Part shown: positions 26,534-35,375 of the stretch, in pieces | Layout: each line of letters opens with the position of its first letter | Numbering within the stretch: position 1 is the stretch's first letter | DNA from: an uncultured Bacilli bacterium | GTDB lineage: Bacteria; Bacillota_I; Bacilli_A; RF39; UBA660 | Assembly (NCBI GenBank): GCA_934101115.1 | Contig: CAKOPW010000004.1 | Coordinates: 25,478 to 89,477, forward strand | Length of the DNA stretch: 64,000 nt | Reading direction: 5' to 3' | Notes under the pieces: generated by a model | Told to the model about the DNA's origin: nothing | The model's database searches: none | Seen by the model: only the letters and a program-made list of their open reading frames with translations | Program-made: the position numbers and the translations under genes

Positions 26534-26553
26534 AACACTAAAAGTTCTATTTT
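26527..26553. terminator. Bidirectional terminator between fur-like gene and deoD
   Basis: AAAATAGAAC / GTTCTATTTT around a 7-base loop, with A-runs on one side and T-runs on the other. It serves both convergent genes and overlaps their ends. Confidence 0.82.
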
Positions 26554-27263
26554 ATTATGCTTTCAAGTGCAAGAACAATCATATTATCAAGATGAGTTTC
26601 TCTCATTGCTGGTGAAACAACTCTTGTATCAAATTTTGAATCGACAATAGTAATTAACATACTAGCTTGTTTCTTACAAATTCGAGCAATATGAAATATT
26701 CCAAATCCTTCCATTTCTGTTGCTAAAAGTTCATCTTTAATTGGACACGAATTAATTACATGATCAATAGAAGCATAAACATCAAATACATCACTCGTTA
26801 AAGTTGGACCAACATGAATATCAATGTTTTTTTCTTTTGCTGTTCCTTCAATAATTTCATTTAATTCGTCATTAGATTTAATAAACTTGTCAGTATAGCC
26901 TCCCCATTGATAAGCAATTGAGGATTCTGAATAAGCTCCAGTTGATAAAACTGTATCCATCAGTTTTATGTTTTCTTTATTAGCTCCAGCAGAACCAATT
27001 CTAATGATTTTTTCAACTCCATAAAATGTAAATAATTCATAAGCATAAAGAGAAGCACTTGGACAACCCATACCTGAACCAACAACAGTTACAAGTTTAT
27101 CCTTATAATATCCTGTAAAAGCATACATGTTTCTAATCTTATTCACAAGTTTTACTTTAGTTAAAAATTTCTCAGCAATATATTTTGCACGAAGAGGATC
27201 TCCAGGAAATAAAACAAGTGGAGCAATATTTTTTTTATCAGTTACAATGTGTACTGGTTCCAT
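26547..27263 (-). CDS. deoD: Purine-nucleoside phosphorylase, DeoD type
   Basis: 238 residues, as for hexameric DeoD. It splits purine nucleosides with phosphate for base salvage in the cytoplasm. Seen motifs: LFPGDPLRA near residue 18 (phosphate binding), VVGSGMGCPSASLYAYEL, RIGSAGA, and ATEMEGFGIF for nucleoside binding. The catalytic Asp region (ITIVDSKFDTRV) is present. It is transcribed leftward, divergent from the M16 pair; AGGTGATGAT precedes its ATG. Confidence 0.93.
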   Translation of the reverse strand: MEPVHIVTDKKNIAPLVLFPGDPLRAKYIAEKFLTKVKLVNKIRNMYAFTGYYKDKLVTVVGSGMGCPSASLYAYELFTFYGVEKIIRIGSAGANKENIKLMDTVLSTGAYSESSIAYQWGGYTDKFIKSNDELNEIIEGTAKEKNIDIHVGPTLTSDVFDVYASIDHVINSCPIKDELLATEMEGFGIFHIARICKKQASMLITIVDSKFDTRVVSPAMRETHLDNMIVLALESIIK

Positions 27264-27353
27264 ATCATCACCTATACTAATAATATCATAATTATGCTAT
27301 AATGACATTATAAAAAAAGAAGTTTGACGTATACTAAAAAAGAGGTGAAAGGC

Positions 27354-28622
27354 ATGGAATATAAAATGTATAAGGCTGGTTCTTATAACATACATACCAT
27401 AAAAACAGATAAATTTAAAACTATAAAAATGGATATTATTTTTAGAAATAATTTTGATCCCAAAACATCAGCTTTAAGAAGTTTAGTATTTGATGTTTTA
27501 ACTGAAAATACTAAAAAATATAATACTAGAAGAAAGTTATGTTTAAAATATGAATCTTTATATAATGCATATTCAACTATGGATACAACTCTTTTAGGAA
27601 GAATGCTTATTACTGATTTTTCAATTGAATTTATAAATCCTAAATTTACTGAAGAAAACTATTTAGAGGATGTTTTAGCTTTACAATTTGAAACAATATT
27701 TAATCCAAATATTACAAATAGTGAATTTGATTTAAAAACAGTTGAATTATGTAAAAAAAGATTGATAGATAGAATTGACTCTGTAAAAGAAAATCCAAGT
27801 CGCTACAGCATTTTAAAAGCCTTAAAAGCGCTTGATCCAAATTCTTTAACATCTCACTCAATATTAGAGGATAAAGACCAAATTGAAAACGCAACAAATG
27901 AAATTCTTATTAGCACTTATAACGACATTATCAAACATGACTATATTGATATTTTTATAATAGGTGAATTTGATGAAAATAAAATAATTGATTTAATAAA
28001 TAAATATGCTAAATTTGATACTATAAAAAATCATAAAATAGAAATTTATAATGAAAACAAAACTAGAAGAATAGCTAAAAAGAAAAAAGAGAAATCAGAA
28101 AACAGTCAATCTCAATTAGTTGTTATATATAACACTTTAAATTTAAATGATTATGAAATGAATTATGTTTTACCAATATATAATATGGTATTTGGATCAT
28201 CATCTTTAGAAACAAAACTTTATAAAAATTTAAGAACCGATAATTCTTTATGTTATGGATTAACATCTTTTTATCAAAGATATGATAATTTGTTAATTGT
28301 CTTAACAAGTCTAGATAAGAAAAATGAAAATCTTGCATTAAAATTAATCGATAAATCATTTAATGAAATGGGTTCAAATATAACTGATGATGAAGTGAAA
28401 AGAGCAATTGATTTAAAAATTACAAGTTTAAATATGATAAATGATTATCCTACAAAAATACTTGAAACTTATCTTTTTAAATATTTAAACTTATCACCAT
28501 CAGTTGATGAAATGATTAAAAAATTCGGTGAGGTAACTAAAGAAGATTTATTCCATGTACATAAAAAATTAAAGAAAAATATTACTTATATATTAACTTC
28601 AGGAGGTGAAAGTGATGAATAA
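27354..28622 (+). CDS. M16-family peptidase-like protein, inactive partner (YmfF-like)
   Basis: 422 residues with the two-domain M16 fold seen from VFGSSSLETKLYKNLRTDNSLCYGLTSFYQRYDN. The HxxEH zinc motif is absent from the N-terminal domain, as in B. subtilis YmfF, so it is probably the non-catalytic half of a heterodimer with the next gene product. The frame opens at a TTG (27324), but AGAGGTGAAAGGC places the start at ATG 27354. It overlaps the next gene by 8 bases, consistent with equimolar production. Confidence 0.85.
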   Translation: MEYKMYKAGSYNIHTIKTDKFKTIKMDIIFRNNFDPKTSALRSLVFDVLTENTKKYNTRRKLCLKYESLYNAYSTMDTTLLGRMLITDFSIEFINPKFTEENYLEDVLALQFETIFNPNITNSEFDLKTVELCKKRLIDRIDSVKENPSRYSILKALKALDPNSLTSHSILEDKDQIENATNEILISTYNDIIKHDYIDIFIIGEFDENKIIDLINKYAKFDTIKNHKIEIYNENKTRRIAKKKKEKSENSQSQLVVIYNTLNLNDYEMNYVLPIYNMVFGSSSLETKLYKNLRTDNSLCYGLTSFYQRYDNLLIVLTSLDKKNENLALKLIDKSFNEMGSNITDDEVKRAIDLKITSLNMINDYPTKILETYLFKYLNLSPSVDEMIKKFGEVTKEDLFHVHKKLKKNITYILTSGGESDE

Positions 28623-29919
28623 AATATATGTTAAAGGGCCAAATGAAGAAGTGTTTTATGAAGTATTGGATAATGGCTTAACTGTGTATATGTTACCAAA
28701 TAATAAGGTAAAAACTTATTATCTAACTTTTTCAGCAAAATTTGGATCTGTTTATACTGAGTTTAAATTAGAAGGCGATAAAAGTTATACTAAAATACCT
28801 AACGGAGTTGCCCATTTTTTAGAACATTTAACTTTTTATACTGAAGATGGAGATGCATCAACTTTCTATGCTGATAATGGTGCTAAAAGTAATGCATATA
28901 CATCAACTCATATAACTTGCTATGAAGTGTATGGTTATAACAAATTTAAAGAAAATCTAGAATATTTGCTTGATTATGTCCAAACACCTTATTATACAGA
29001 AAAAATGGTTAATGATGAAAAAGGCATAATTATTGAAGAAATAAAAATGTATGAAGACGATCCTGAAAGTGTTTTAACAGCAGAGTCAAGTTCATCTATA
29101 TTTGTTAATGATAACCGTAAATATCTCGTAGCAGGAACTAAAAAAGATGTTAAATCAACAACTGTAAAAGATATCGAAAATGCTTATAAAACATTCTATC
29201 ATCCATCAAATATGTTTGTTGTTTTAACTGGTAACTTTAACCCTGAAGAAGCTTTAGCAATAATTGAAGAAAATCAAAGTAAAAAAGAGTTTGGTGAAAA
29301 GAAAAAAATTATAAATAAAGTAGTAAAAGAACCTAAAAATGTTGCCTCTACATATAAAGAAATAAAGAAAGATGTATCTATAGAAAAATTAGAATTAGCT
29401 TTAAAAATTCCAATGTCAACATTTTCAAAAGATGGTATCTCAGAACATGAATTACTTGCGGCCTTAAATATAATATTAAATTCTAATTTTGGTTCCACAA
29501 GTGAATTTAGAGAAAACCTAGTTGATGGAAATATAATTAATAATGATATTATTTACTATGCAAGTGTATGTGGAAACTATTTAATAATTGAATTTATGTG
29601 TGAAACTCATTATCCAAAAAGACTTGTAAGTTTACTAGAAGAAAAAATAAATAATCTTGATATTGATGAAGTTGAATTTAACAGTAAAAAGAAAGTAGCT
29701 ATTTCTAACCTTATTTTAGTCTTTGAAGATATTGAAAGAGCAAGTGAGTTTATTTCATCTGGAATCATAAAAGAAAATGAAGTACCAACATATTTATTTG
29801 ATACTTATTCAAAATTAAATCTAAAAACTTTAAAGAATATTTGTAAAAAAATAAACACTGATCAAGAAGCAGTTGTAGTTATTAAAAAAAATAACAAAAC
29901 TTCTAAAAAAAACAAGTAA
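28615..29919 (+). CDS. M16-family zinc peptidase, active partner (YmfH-like)
   Basis: 434 residues. The inverted zinc motif HFLEH is at residues 67-71, and the downstream acidic ligand lies in EKGIIIEEIKMYEDDP, about 75 residues later as the family requires. The YHPSNMFVVLTGNF region marks the end of the first M16 domain. It is cytoplasmic; the substrate is unknown. The GTG at 28606 is in frame but sits on the AGGAGGTG ribosome site, so the ATG at 28615 is used. The pair lies upstream of competence genes, as ymfF/ymfH lie near competence-related genes in bacilli. Confidence 0.9.
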   Translation: MNKIYVKGPNEEVFYEVLDNGLTVYMLPNNKVKTYYLTFSAKFGSVYTEFKLEGDKSYTKIPNGVAHFLEHLTFYTEDGDASTFYADNGAKSNAYTSTHITCYEVYGYNKFKENLEYLLDYVQTPYYTEKMVNDEKGIIIEEIKMYEDDPESVLTAESSSSIFVNDNRKYLVAGTKKDVKSTTVKDIENAYKTFYHPSNMFVVLTGNFNPEEALAIIEENQSKKEFGEKKKIINKVVKEPKNVASTYKEIKKDVSIEKLELALKIPMSTFSKDGISEHELLAALNIILNSNFGSTSEFRENLVDGNIINNDIIYYASVCGNYLIIEFMCETHYPKRLVSLLEEKINNLDIDEVEFNSKKKVAISNLILVFEDIERASEFISSGIIKENEVPTYLFDTYSKLNLKTLKNICKKINTDQEAVVVIKKNNKTSKKNK

Positions 29920-29924
29920 TTTGA

Positions 29925-29959
29925 TTTTCCTTCTCTATATATATTCATGAGGAGGAAAA
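29925..29959 (+). promoter_or_regulatory. Hairpin covering the comEA Shine-Dalgarno site
   Basis: TTTTCCTTCTC (29925-29935) pairs with GAGGAGGAAAA (29949-29959), 11 pairs with one G:U, over a 13-base loop. The right arm contains the whole GAGGAGG ribosome site of comEA and ends two bases before its ATG. When folded, translation of comEA would be blocked. There is no T-run, so it is not a terminator. Confidence 0.6.
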
Positions 29960-29960
29960 T

Positions 29961-30587
29961 ATGAAAGCAAAATTAAAATATATTGTTATTGCTATTATCA
30001 TTCTTGTAGCTTTAGTTGTTTCTTATGTACTATCTACAGATAATAAAGAAGTGTCTGCAGAAAATGTAGAAATAACTAAAACGGAAGTTACAAACGTCAC
30101 GAGTAAAGTTTATGTTGACATTAAAGGCTCGGTTAAGAAACCTGGAGTTTATCAAGTACCAGCAGATTCTATTGTATGGGACGCCATAAATTTATCAGGT
30201 GGTTTTACTAAGAATGCTTACACTAAAAATATTAATTTAAGTCAAAAAGTAAAAGATGAAATGGTTATTTATGTTTTTAGTAAAAGTGAAATAACTAAGA
30301 TGAACACTACAGTTAAAACTGATACAGCTTGCACAACAACCGTAATAAATTATGATAATTGTATAACTACTGAAAAAAATGCAACGGAAACAAGCACATC
30401 TCTTGTTAACATTAATACTGCTTCAAAAGAAGAGCTTATGACTGTTTCTGGTATCGGAGCAAGTAAAGCGGATTCTATTATTGCTTACAGAATTAAAACA
30501 CCATTTAGCAAAATAGAAGATATTATGAATGTCAGTGGAATAGGTGAATCATTATTTGATAAAATTAAAAAATATATTACAGTCTAA
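29961..30587 (+). CDS. comEA: ComEA, competence DNA-binding protein
   Basis: 208 residues. An N-terminal membrane anchor (about 6-25), then a SLBB domain (VYVDIKGSVKKPGVYQV, then VWDAINLSGGFT), a Thr-rich linker, and a C-terminal helix-hairpin-helix pair (VNINTASKEELMTVSGIGASKADSII, given here only in outline) ending in ISGIG-type repeats. ComEA binds incoming double-stranded DNA outside the membrane and hands it to ComEC. Its 3' end overlaps comEC by 44 bases. Translation may be controlled by the upstream hairpin. Confidence 0.9.
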   Translation: MKAKLKYIVIAIIILVALVVSYVLSTDNKEVSAENVEITKTEVTNVTSKVYVDIKGSVKKPGVYQVPADSIVWDAINLSGGFTKNAYTKNINLSQKVKDEMVIYVFSKSEITKMNTTVKTDTACTTTVINYDNCITTEKNATETSTSLVNINTASKEELMTVSGIGASKADSIIAYRIKTPFSKIEDIMNVSGIGESLFDKIKKYITV

Positions 30588-32610
30588 ATATATTTTTTTT
30601 ATTTTGCTGCTTATTACAATAATCTCTTCCTTAATAAGAATTAATTTAAAAAGAGTTGATATAGAAACCCCATTTGAAGGTGTTTTAGAAAATTATACAA
30701 TTGATGGCAACAAACTATCTTTTATATTAAAAAACAAATATTCTTTAAAATGTACTTACTATATTAAAGATGAAAGTGAGCTGAACATCCTAAAAAACTT
30801 AAATTTAGGAATAAGCTTAAGAGTAGAAGGTAATATTGATAATCCTAAAAGCAATACTATACCAAATACATTTAATTATAAAAAATATTTGAAATCAAAA
30901 AATATATATAAAGTCATGAGTGTTGAAAACTATAAAGTTATCAACTATAAAACAAATATAATTTATACTATAAAGAATAAAATAGTAAAACAGATTGATA
31001 AATATAAAAGCAAAAGGTATATAAGTGCTTTCATTTTAGGAGATAAAAAATACTTGGATGATGAAATAAAGAGCCGTTATCAAGAATTAGGAGTATCACA
31101 TATTTTTGCTATATCTGGAATGCATGTAAGTTTAATCACAGGTATTCTATTTTTTATATTGAAGAAAGTTAAAGACAATTTAAAATATTTTGTAGTTATA
31201 TCTTTTCTAATAATATACGTTTTTCTAACCGGATTACAAGCCAGTGTATTAAGAAGTGTATCCTTTTTTGTTGTAAACTATTTAAATAAAAAATATTCTT
31301 TTGATTTAGACATAAAAAACGTATTTTTAATAGCTGTGATAATACTTATAATAATATATCCGAATTTAATTATAGACATTGGTTTTCAATACTCATCCAT
31401 CATTTCTTTTTCACTCATCAATTTCAGTTATTTAATAAAAGGAAATTATTTAAAAACAAGTTTAACTATATCTATTATTGCCTTTTTGGTAAGTTTGCCA
31501 ATAACAATAAATAATAATTTTGAAATAAACATTCTTTCTATAATAAATAACTTATTTATTGTTCCTTACATAAGTTATATTTTGTATCCACTTAGTATAG
31601 TAACTTTTTTCATTCCTATATTTGATAATCTATTATTTATATTTTGCAACTTAATAGAGGTGATTTCCTCACATTTACTTGTATTAAACATCATTATTCC
31701 TAGAATGAATATTATTACAATTATTATTTACTATTTATGCTTATATATATTTTTTAAAACTTATAAGAAAATATATCTTATTTTTATTTTATTTTTGGCC
31801 TTAATTATTAAATGTTTTTATATAATTGATCCTAGTTATTATATTTATTATCTTGATGTATCTCAAGGTGACTCCAGTTTAATAAGATATAGAAATGAAG
31901 CAATTTTAATAGATACTGGCGGAAGTGTAAGCTTTAAAGAAGATGAATGGAAAAAGAAAAAAGAATATCATATAAGTGATTCGACAATAACTTTTTTAAA
32001 AAGTATCGGAGTAAGCAAACTAAATTATTTGGTGTTAACGCACGGAGATGCAGATCATATGGGTGAAGCTGTTAATTTAGTAGAAAACTTCAAAGTAGAA
32101 AAAGTGATATTTAATTGTGGTGAATCTAATAATTTAGAAAAAGAGCTAATTAAGGTATTAGATAAAAAGCAAATTAAGTACAATTTTTGTATTAAAGAGT
32201 TGAAAGTAAATGATAATAAATTATATTTTTTACAAACTGGTGTTTATGACAATGAAAATGACAATTCAAATGTAATTTATACCAAACTAAATGGCTATAA
32301 GTTTATGTTTATGGGAGATGCTGGAGTAAATAAAGAGAAAGACATATTGGATAAATATAACATACTAAATATAGATATTTTAAAAGTAGGACACCATGGA
32401 AGTAAAACAAGTAGTAGCAAAGAATTTATTGATAGTATTAAACCTAAATATTCAATAATAAGTGTTGGAAAAAATAATAGGTATGGACATCCAAATGAAG
32501 AAGTATTAACTAATTTAAATGATTCAAAAATATATAGAACAGACAAGCAAGGAACTATTATGTTAAAAATTAGAAACAATAAATTTAATATAGAGACTTG
32601 TAGCTCATAG
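30544..32610 (+). CDS. comEC: ComEC/Rec2, DNA-uptake channel with metallo-beta-lactamase domain
   Basis: 688 residues. Two N-terminal membrane helices and a DUF4131 domain precede the Competence domain, a bundle of about ten helices with the conserved ISGMHVSL motif. The C-terminus (from about residue 435) is a metallo-beta-lactamase-like nuclease domain with YLDVSQGDS, HGDADH at residues 500-505 and KVGHHGSK. It carries single-stranded DNA across the membrane in competence. The start used is GTG 30544, 44 bases inside comEA; TTG 30556 is an alternative. Domain set and metal ligands look complete. Confidence 0.92.
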   Translation: MNHYLIKLKNILQSKYIFFILLLITIISSLIRINLKRVDIETPFEGVLENYTIDGNKLSFILKNKYSLKCTYYIKDESELNILKNLNLGISLRVEGNIDNPKSNTIPNTFNYKKYLKSKNIYKVMSVENYKVINYKTNIIYTIKNKIVKQIDKYKSKRYISAFILGDKKYLDDEIKSRYQELGVSHIFAISGMHVSLITGILFFILKKVKDNLKYFVVISFLIIYVFLTGLQASVLRSVSFFVVNYLNKKYSFDLDIKNVFLIAVIILIIIYPNLIIDIGFQYSSIISFSLINFSYLIKGNYLKTSLTISIIAFLVSLPITINNNFEINILSIINNLFIVPYISYILYPLSIVTFFIPIFDNLLFIFCNLIEVISSHLLVLNIIIPRMNIITIIIYYLCLYIFFKTYKKIYLIFILFLALIIKCFYIIDPSYYIYYLDVSQGDSSLIRYRNEAILIDTGGSVSFKEDEWKKKKEYHISDSTITFLKSIGVSKLNYLVLTHGDADHMGEAVNLVENFKVEKVIFNCGESNNLEKELIKVLDKKQIKYNFCIKELKVNDNKLYFLQTGVYDNENDNSNVIYTKLNGYKFMFMGDAGVNKEKDILDKYNILNIDILKVGHHGSKTSSSKEFIDSIKPKYSIISVGKNNRYGHPNEEVLTNLNDSKIYRTDKQGTIMLKIRNNKFNIETCSS

Positions 32611-32622
32611 AAAGGAGTAGAA

Positions 32623-33513
32623 ATGAATTATTATAATGAGATAAAAAACAAGTTGATTGATAATGAAATATATTCAAAAGTAAAAGATTATTCAAAAGAA
32701 AGTCATAAAGTTATTACATACTTTGAAGTTGGTAAATTGTTGGATGAAGCAGGGAGTAGGTATGGGGATAATATTTTAAATGATTATTCAAATAGACTGG
32801 TTGTTGATCTTGGAAAAAAGTATAACGAAAGAACATTAAGGCGTATTAGACAATATTATAGAATGTTTAAAGATGAAAAATGGTCGCCACTGGCGACCAA
32901 ATTGTCTTGGAGTCATTATACAGAATTATTATCAATTAAAGATAGTAATAAATTAGCATACTACATAAATATTGCTACAAATAATAATTTATCTAAAAGA
33001 GAATTAAGAGAAAAAATAAAAAGTAAAGAATATGAAAGAATACCTATTGAAACAAAAAATAAGTTAGTGTTTGATGATAAAATTGAAATAAAGGATTTAA
33101 TACCTAATCCTATATTAATTAGAAATAGAAAAAATATAGAAATAGTTACTGAAAAGGCATTACATAATCTAATATTAGAAGATATTGAATCTTTTATGAA
33201 AGAACTTGGTAGCTCATTTAGTTATATAGGTAGTGAATATAAAATTAAAATAGTCGATAGAAATAATTATATTGATTTATTATTATTTAATATAAAGTTT
33301 AATTGTTACGTAGTGGTTGAATTGAAAGTTACTGAGTTTAAAGCAGAATATATTTCACAAGTACAAAAATACATGAACTATATTGATAAAAATATAAAAG
33401 AAATTAGCAACAATAATACTATAGGGATTTTAATCTGTAAGAAAGAAAATAGATTTGTGATAGAATATTGCTCAGATGAGCGAATTGCTGTTAGAAAATA
33501 TGAATTTGTATGA
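32623..33513 (+). CDS. DUF1016 (YhcG-like) PDDEXK nuclease
   Basis: 296 residues, shorter than the usual 340-375. The N-terminal DUF1016_N part (residues of about 20-150) has RTLRRIRQYYRMF, then LSWSHYTELL, then NLSKRELREKI. The C-terminal part is a PDDEXK-type nuclease core: NYIDLLLFN, VVVELKVTEF and QVQKYMNYID supply the Asp, Glu-x-Lys and Gln residues. Such proteins are linked to restriction, DNA repair or mobile elements, but a precise role is not established. It follows comEC by 12 bases with an AAAGGAG site. An unusual GC-rich palindrome lies within the gene. Confidence 0.83.
   Translation: MNYYNEIKNKLIDNEIYSKVKDYSKESHKVITYFEVGKLLDEAGSRYGDNILNDYSNRLVVDLGKKYNERTLRRIRQYYRMFKDEKWSPLATKLSWSHYTELLSIKDSNKLAYYINIATNNNLSKRELREKIKSKEYERIPIETKNKLVFDDKIEIKDLIPNPILIRNRKNIEIVTEKALHNLILEDIESFMKELGSSFSYIGSEYKIKIVDRNNYIDLLLFNIKFNCYVVVELKVTEFKAEYISQVQKYMNYIDKNIKEISNNNTIGILICKKENRFVIEYCSDERIAVRKYEFV
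32881..32899. repeat. GC-rich 19-base palindrome inside the DUF1016 gene
   Basis: TGGTCGCCA and TGGCGACCA form perfect 9-base arms around a single C. It encodes W-S-P-L-A-T using codons (TCG, GCG) that are rare in this window. It stands out from the AT-rich surroundings. Confidence 0.7.
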
Positions 33514-33526
33514 TATAATTAAAATA

Positions 33527-33558
33527 GAAGGTGACTAAAATGGAAGGTGATTAAAATG
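33527..33558 (+). repeat. Tandem duplication of a ribosome site plus start codon
   Basis: GAAGGTGACTAAAATG (33527-33542) is followed at once by GAAGGTGATTAAAATG (33543-33558), one base different. The first ATG opens a frame of only four codons (M-E-G-D-stop); the second starts the metallopeptidase-like gene. Confidence 0.85.
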
Positions 33559-34521
33559 ACATTGTTTGATAAACGATTAGAAGTACTTGAAGCTATAGTT
33601 ATTGCTGTTAAGTTATATGTAGGAAATGTAGACAATGAAGAACTAGACTTTGTCGAGTATCCAAATATACCATATGTTAGAGATTTGGTTAGGAAAATAG
33701 ATGTACAAAAATACCCTGAATTGATAGACTATGTTAAAGATATTGGTGATTGTGGATATTATACAAATCTTTATTTATATTTTGATGACTCTTTTAATTT
33801 TAATGGCGATGTAGCAAAATCTGCATTTAAAACAAAAAATTGTGATTCTTTTGCTACACTAGTAAGAAAAATATATTTTAATGAGAATATGGAAGAAGTG
33901 TTTTCAAAGTATCATGATTATCTTGAACAATATGAAAGAGAATATTTGAATTTACATAATTTTGATAGTGAAAAAACAAGAAAAGCATTCTCCACATTAT
34001 TTGACGTTCCTTCAAACACACAGTTTTTATACAATATATCATTATTAATTAATGGTGGCTTTTCAGCAAATAAAGAAAATGAAACACATTATGTAAAAGG
34101 AATAGGAAATAATGTTGAAGCAAATAAAGAAAAAAATGAATACATTACTGTATGTTTATATCATGAGTTTGCACATTATTTTGTAAATCCGTTAGTTGAT
34201 GAATTTTTTATAGATGAAGGTGTAGTTGAAAAACTATACAATGAAGCTCTTGAAAATGGTCTTCCAAAAACATATTCACAAAATAAACTAGCAGTTGTAT
34301 ATGAATATTTTGTAAGAGCATTATCAATTATTTTTAGTAAAAACGAGGTTAGTGATAAAGAAATCGAAGAAGATATTGATTGGTTTAAATCTACTGGTTT
34401 TATCAGAATAGAAGAAATAATAAACTTCATAGAATTTGGTATTAATATTAATGAGAACTTTAAAGATATATTGCTTGATTATATGGAAATGATTAAAATT
34501 AAAAGTAATAAACTTACTTAA
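33556..34521 (+). CDS. Putative HExxH zinc metallopeptidase (DUF4932-like)
   Basis: 321 residues. The central segment TVCLYHEFAHYFV carries HEFAH at residues 203-207, with a glutamate-rich stretch about 20 residues later (EFFIDEGVVEKLY) that could give the third zinc ligand. This layout resembles DUF4932 proteins, but the family name is tentative. No signal peptide is seen, so it is cytoplasmic. The ATG at 33556 is used, with GAAGGTGA just before it. It lies in the accessory island after the DUF1016 nuclease gene. Confidence 0.7.
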   Translation: MTLFDKRLEVLEAIVIAVKLYVGNVDNEELDFVEYPNIPYVRDLVRKIDVQKYPELIDYVKDIGDCGYYTNLYLYFDDSFNFNGDVAKSAFKTKNCDSFATLVRKIYFNENMEEVFSKYHDYLEQYEREYLNLHNFDSEKTRKAFSTLFDVPSNTQFLYNISLLINGGFSANKENETHYVKGIGNNVEANKEKNEYITVCLYHEFAHYFVNPLVDEFFIDEGVVEKLYNEALENGLPKTYSQNKLAVVYEYFVRALSIIFSKNEVSDKEIEEDIDWFKSTGFIRIEEIINFIEFGININENFKDILLDYMEMIKIKSNKLT

Positions 34522-34590
34522 ATAGAGTATTATTGCAAATAATTAATTTATATAATAACAAAATAAATTGTTTCTCATAAACTATATTGT

Positions 34591-34604
34591 ACGTTATATA
34601 ACGT
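34591..34604. promoter_or_regulatory. 14-base perfect palindrome upstream of the methyltransferase-like pair
   Basis: ACGTTATATAACGT is a perfect palindrome 35 bases before the -35 box of the next promoter, with the preceding gene's terminator in between. It could be an operator; this is inference from symmetry only. Confidence 0.4.
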
Positions 34605-34615
34605 TTATATAGATT

Positions 34616-34635
34616 GAGCTCATCAGAGCTCTTTT
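34616..34635 (+). terminator. Terminator after the metallopeptidase-like gene
   Basis: Arms GAGCTC and GAGCTC around ATCA, followed by four T residues and an AT-rich tail; a weak T-run. Confidence 0.6.
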
Positions 34636-34638
34636 AAT

Positions 34639-34667
34639 TTGACAATGTTTTTCTAAAGGGTTATAAT
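34639..34667 (+). promoter_or_regulatory. Consensus promoter of the methyltransferase-like pair
   Basis: TTGACA (34639-34644), 17-base spacer, TATAAT (34662-34667): a full sigma-70/sigma-A consensus match, 25 bases before the ATG. Strong expression is expected unless repressed. Confidence 0.88.
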
Positions 34668-34691
34668 ACCTAACCAAAAGAAGGGGTAATT

Positions 34692-35357
34692 ATGACACTT
34701 GAAACACATCTAAGATTGAATTATTTATTGAGTCAGTATAAAACAAAATATGAAAAGTATTATTCTAAATCAGATCTTGAATATGTAATGAAAAACTTTG
34801 TTAATAAGTTTGAAGAGAAAGATTGTATAAGTAATTTATTGTTACAAGCTTATGAAGATTGTGGATTATCAGAGGAACTATCATTCAATTTATATGGAAG
34901 TTTCATTAACCATATAAAAACTGAATGCGATATAAATTGTGATTTATTAGAAGTTGGATGCGGTGTAATACCATCACTAGCAAAAAGTTTGAAAAAGCAA
35001 CAAACAAGTGGAACTATAACTGTTATGGACCCAGTGGTAAAAATACCTGAGTATGGAGACCTACGAATTATTAATGGAACGTTTACAGAGCAAACAGATG
35101 TAAGCAAGTATAAACTTATTTATGGTACTTTTCCTTGTGAGGCAACAAGTGCAATGATACAGTCATCTTATGAAAATGATGTTGACTTATATTTAGCTTT
35201 ATGTGGATGTGTAGAAGGAAAGCCTTATTTTGATTATTATGAATATTTATATGATTTAGAATATACTATGGAAACCTTATCAAATAAAACTGGAAGAAAT
35301 TTTGATATTTTTGAGTATAGTGATTTACCATATCCACTTATAAAAACTTATAGATAA
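34692..35357 (+). CDS. Methyltransferase-fold protein, paralogue A
   Basis: 221 residues, family not recognised. An N-terminal helical part (about 1-78) leads into a Rossmann-like core with motif I LLEVGCGVIPSLA, an acidic end of strand 2 (TVMDP), then YGTFPCEAT in the place of a class I methyltransferase motif IV, and a LALCGC strand. It is 40-50% similar by eye to the next gene, sharing GCG, VMDP, VSKY, PCEAT, LCGC and IKTY. SAM binding is likely; the substrate is unknown. AAGGGG precedes the ATG. Expressed from a consensus promoter. Confidence 0.65.
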   Translation: MTLETHLRLNYLLSQYKTKYEKYYSKSDLEYVMKNFVNKFEEKDCISNLLLQAYEDCGLSEELSFNLYGSFINHIKTECDINCDLLEVGCGVIPSLAKSLKKQQTSGTITVMDPVVKIPEYGDLRIINGTFTEQTDVSKYKLIYGTFPCEATSAMIQSSYENDVDLYLALCGCVEGKPYFDYYEYLYDLEYTMETLSNKTGRNFDIFEYSDLPYPLIKTYR

Positions 35358-35375
35358 AGAAAGGGGAAAAATAAA

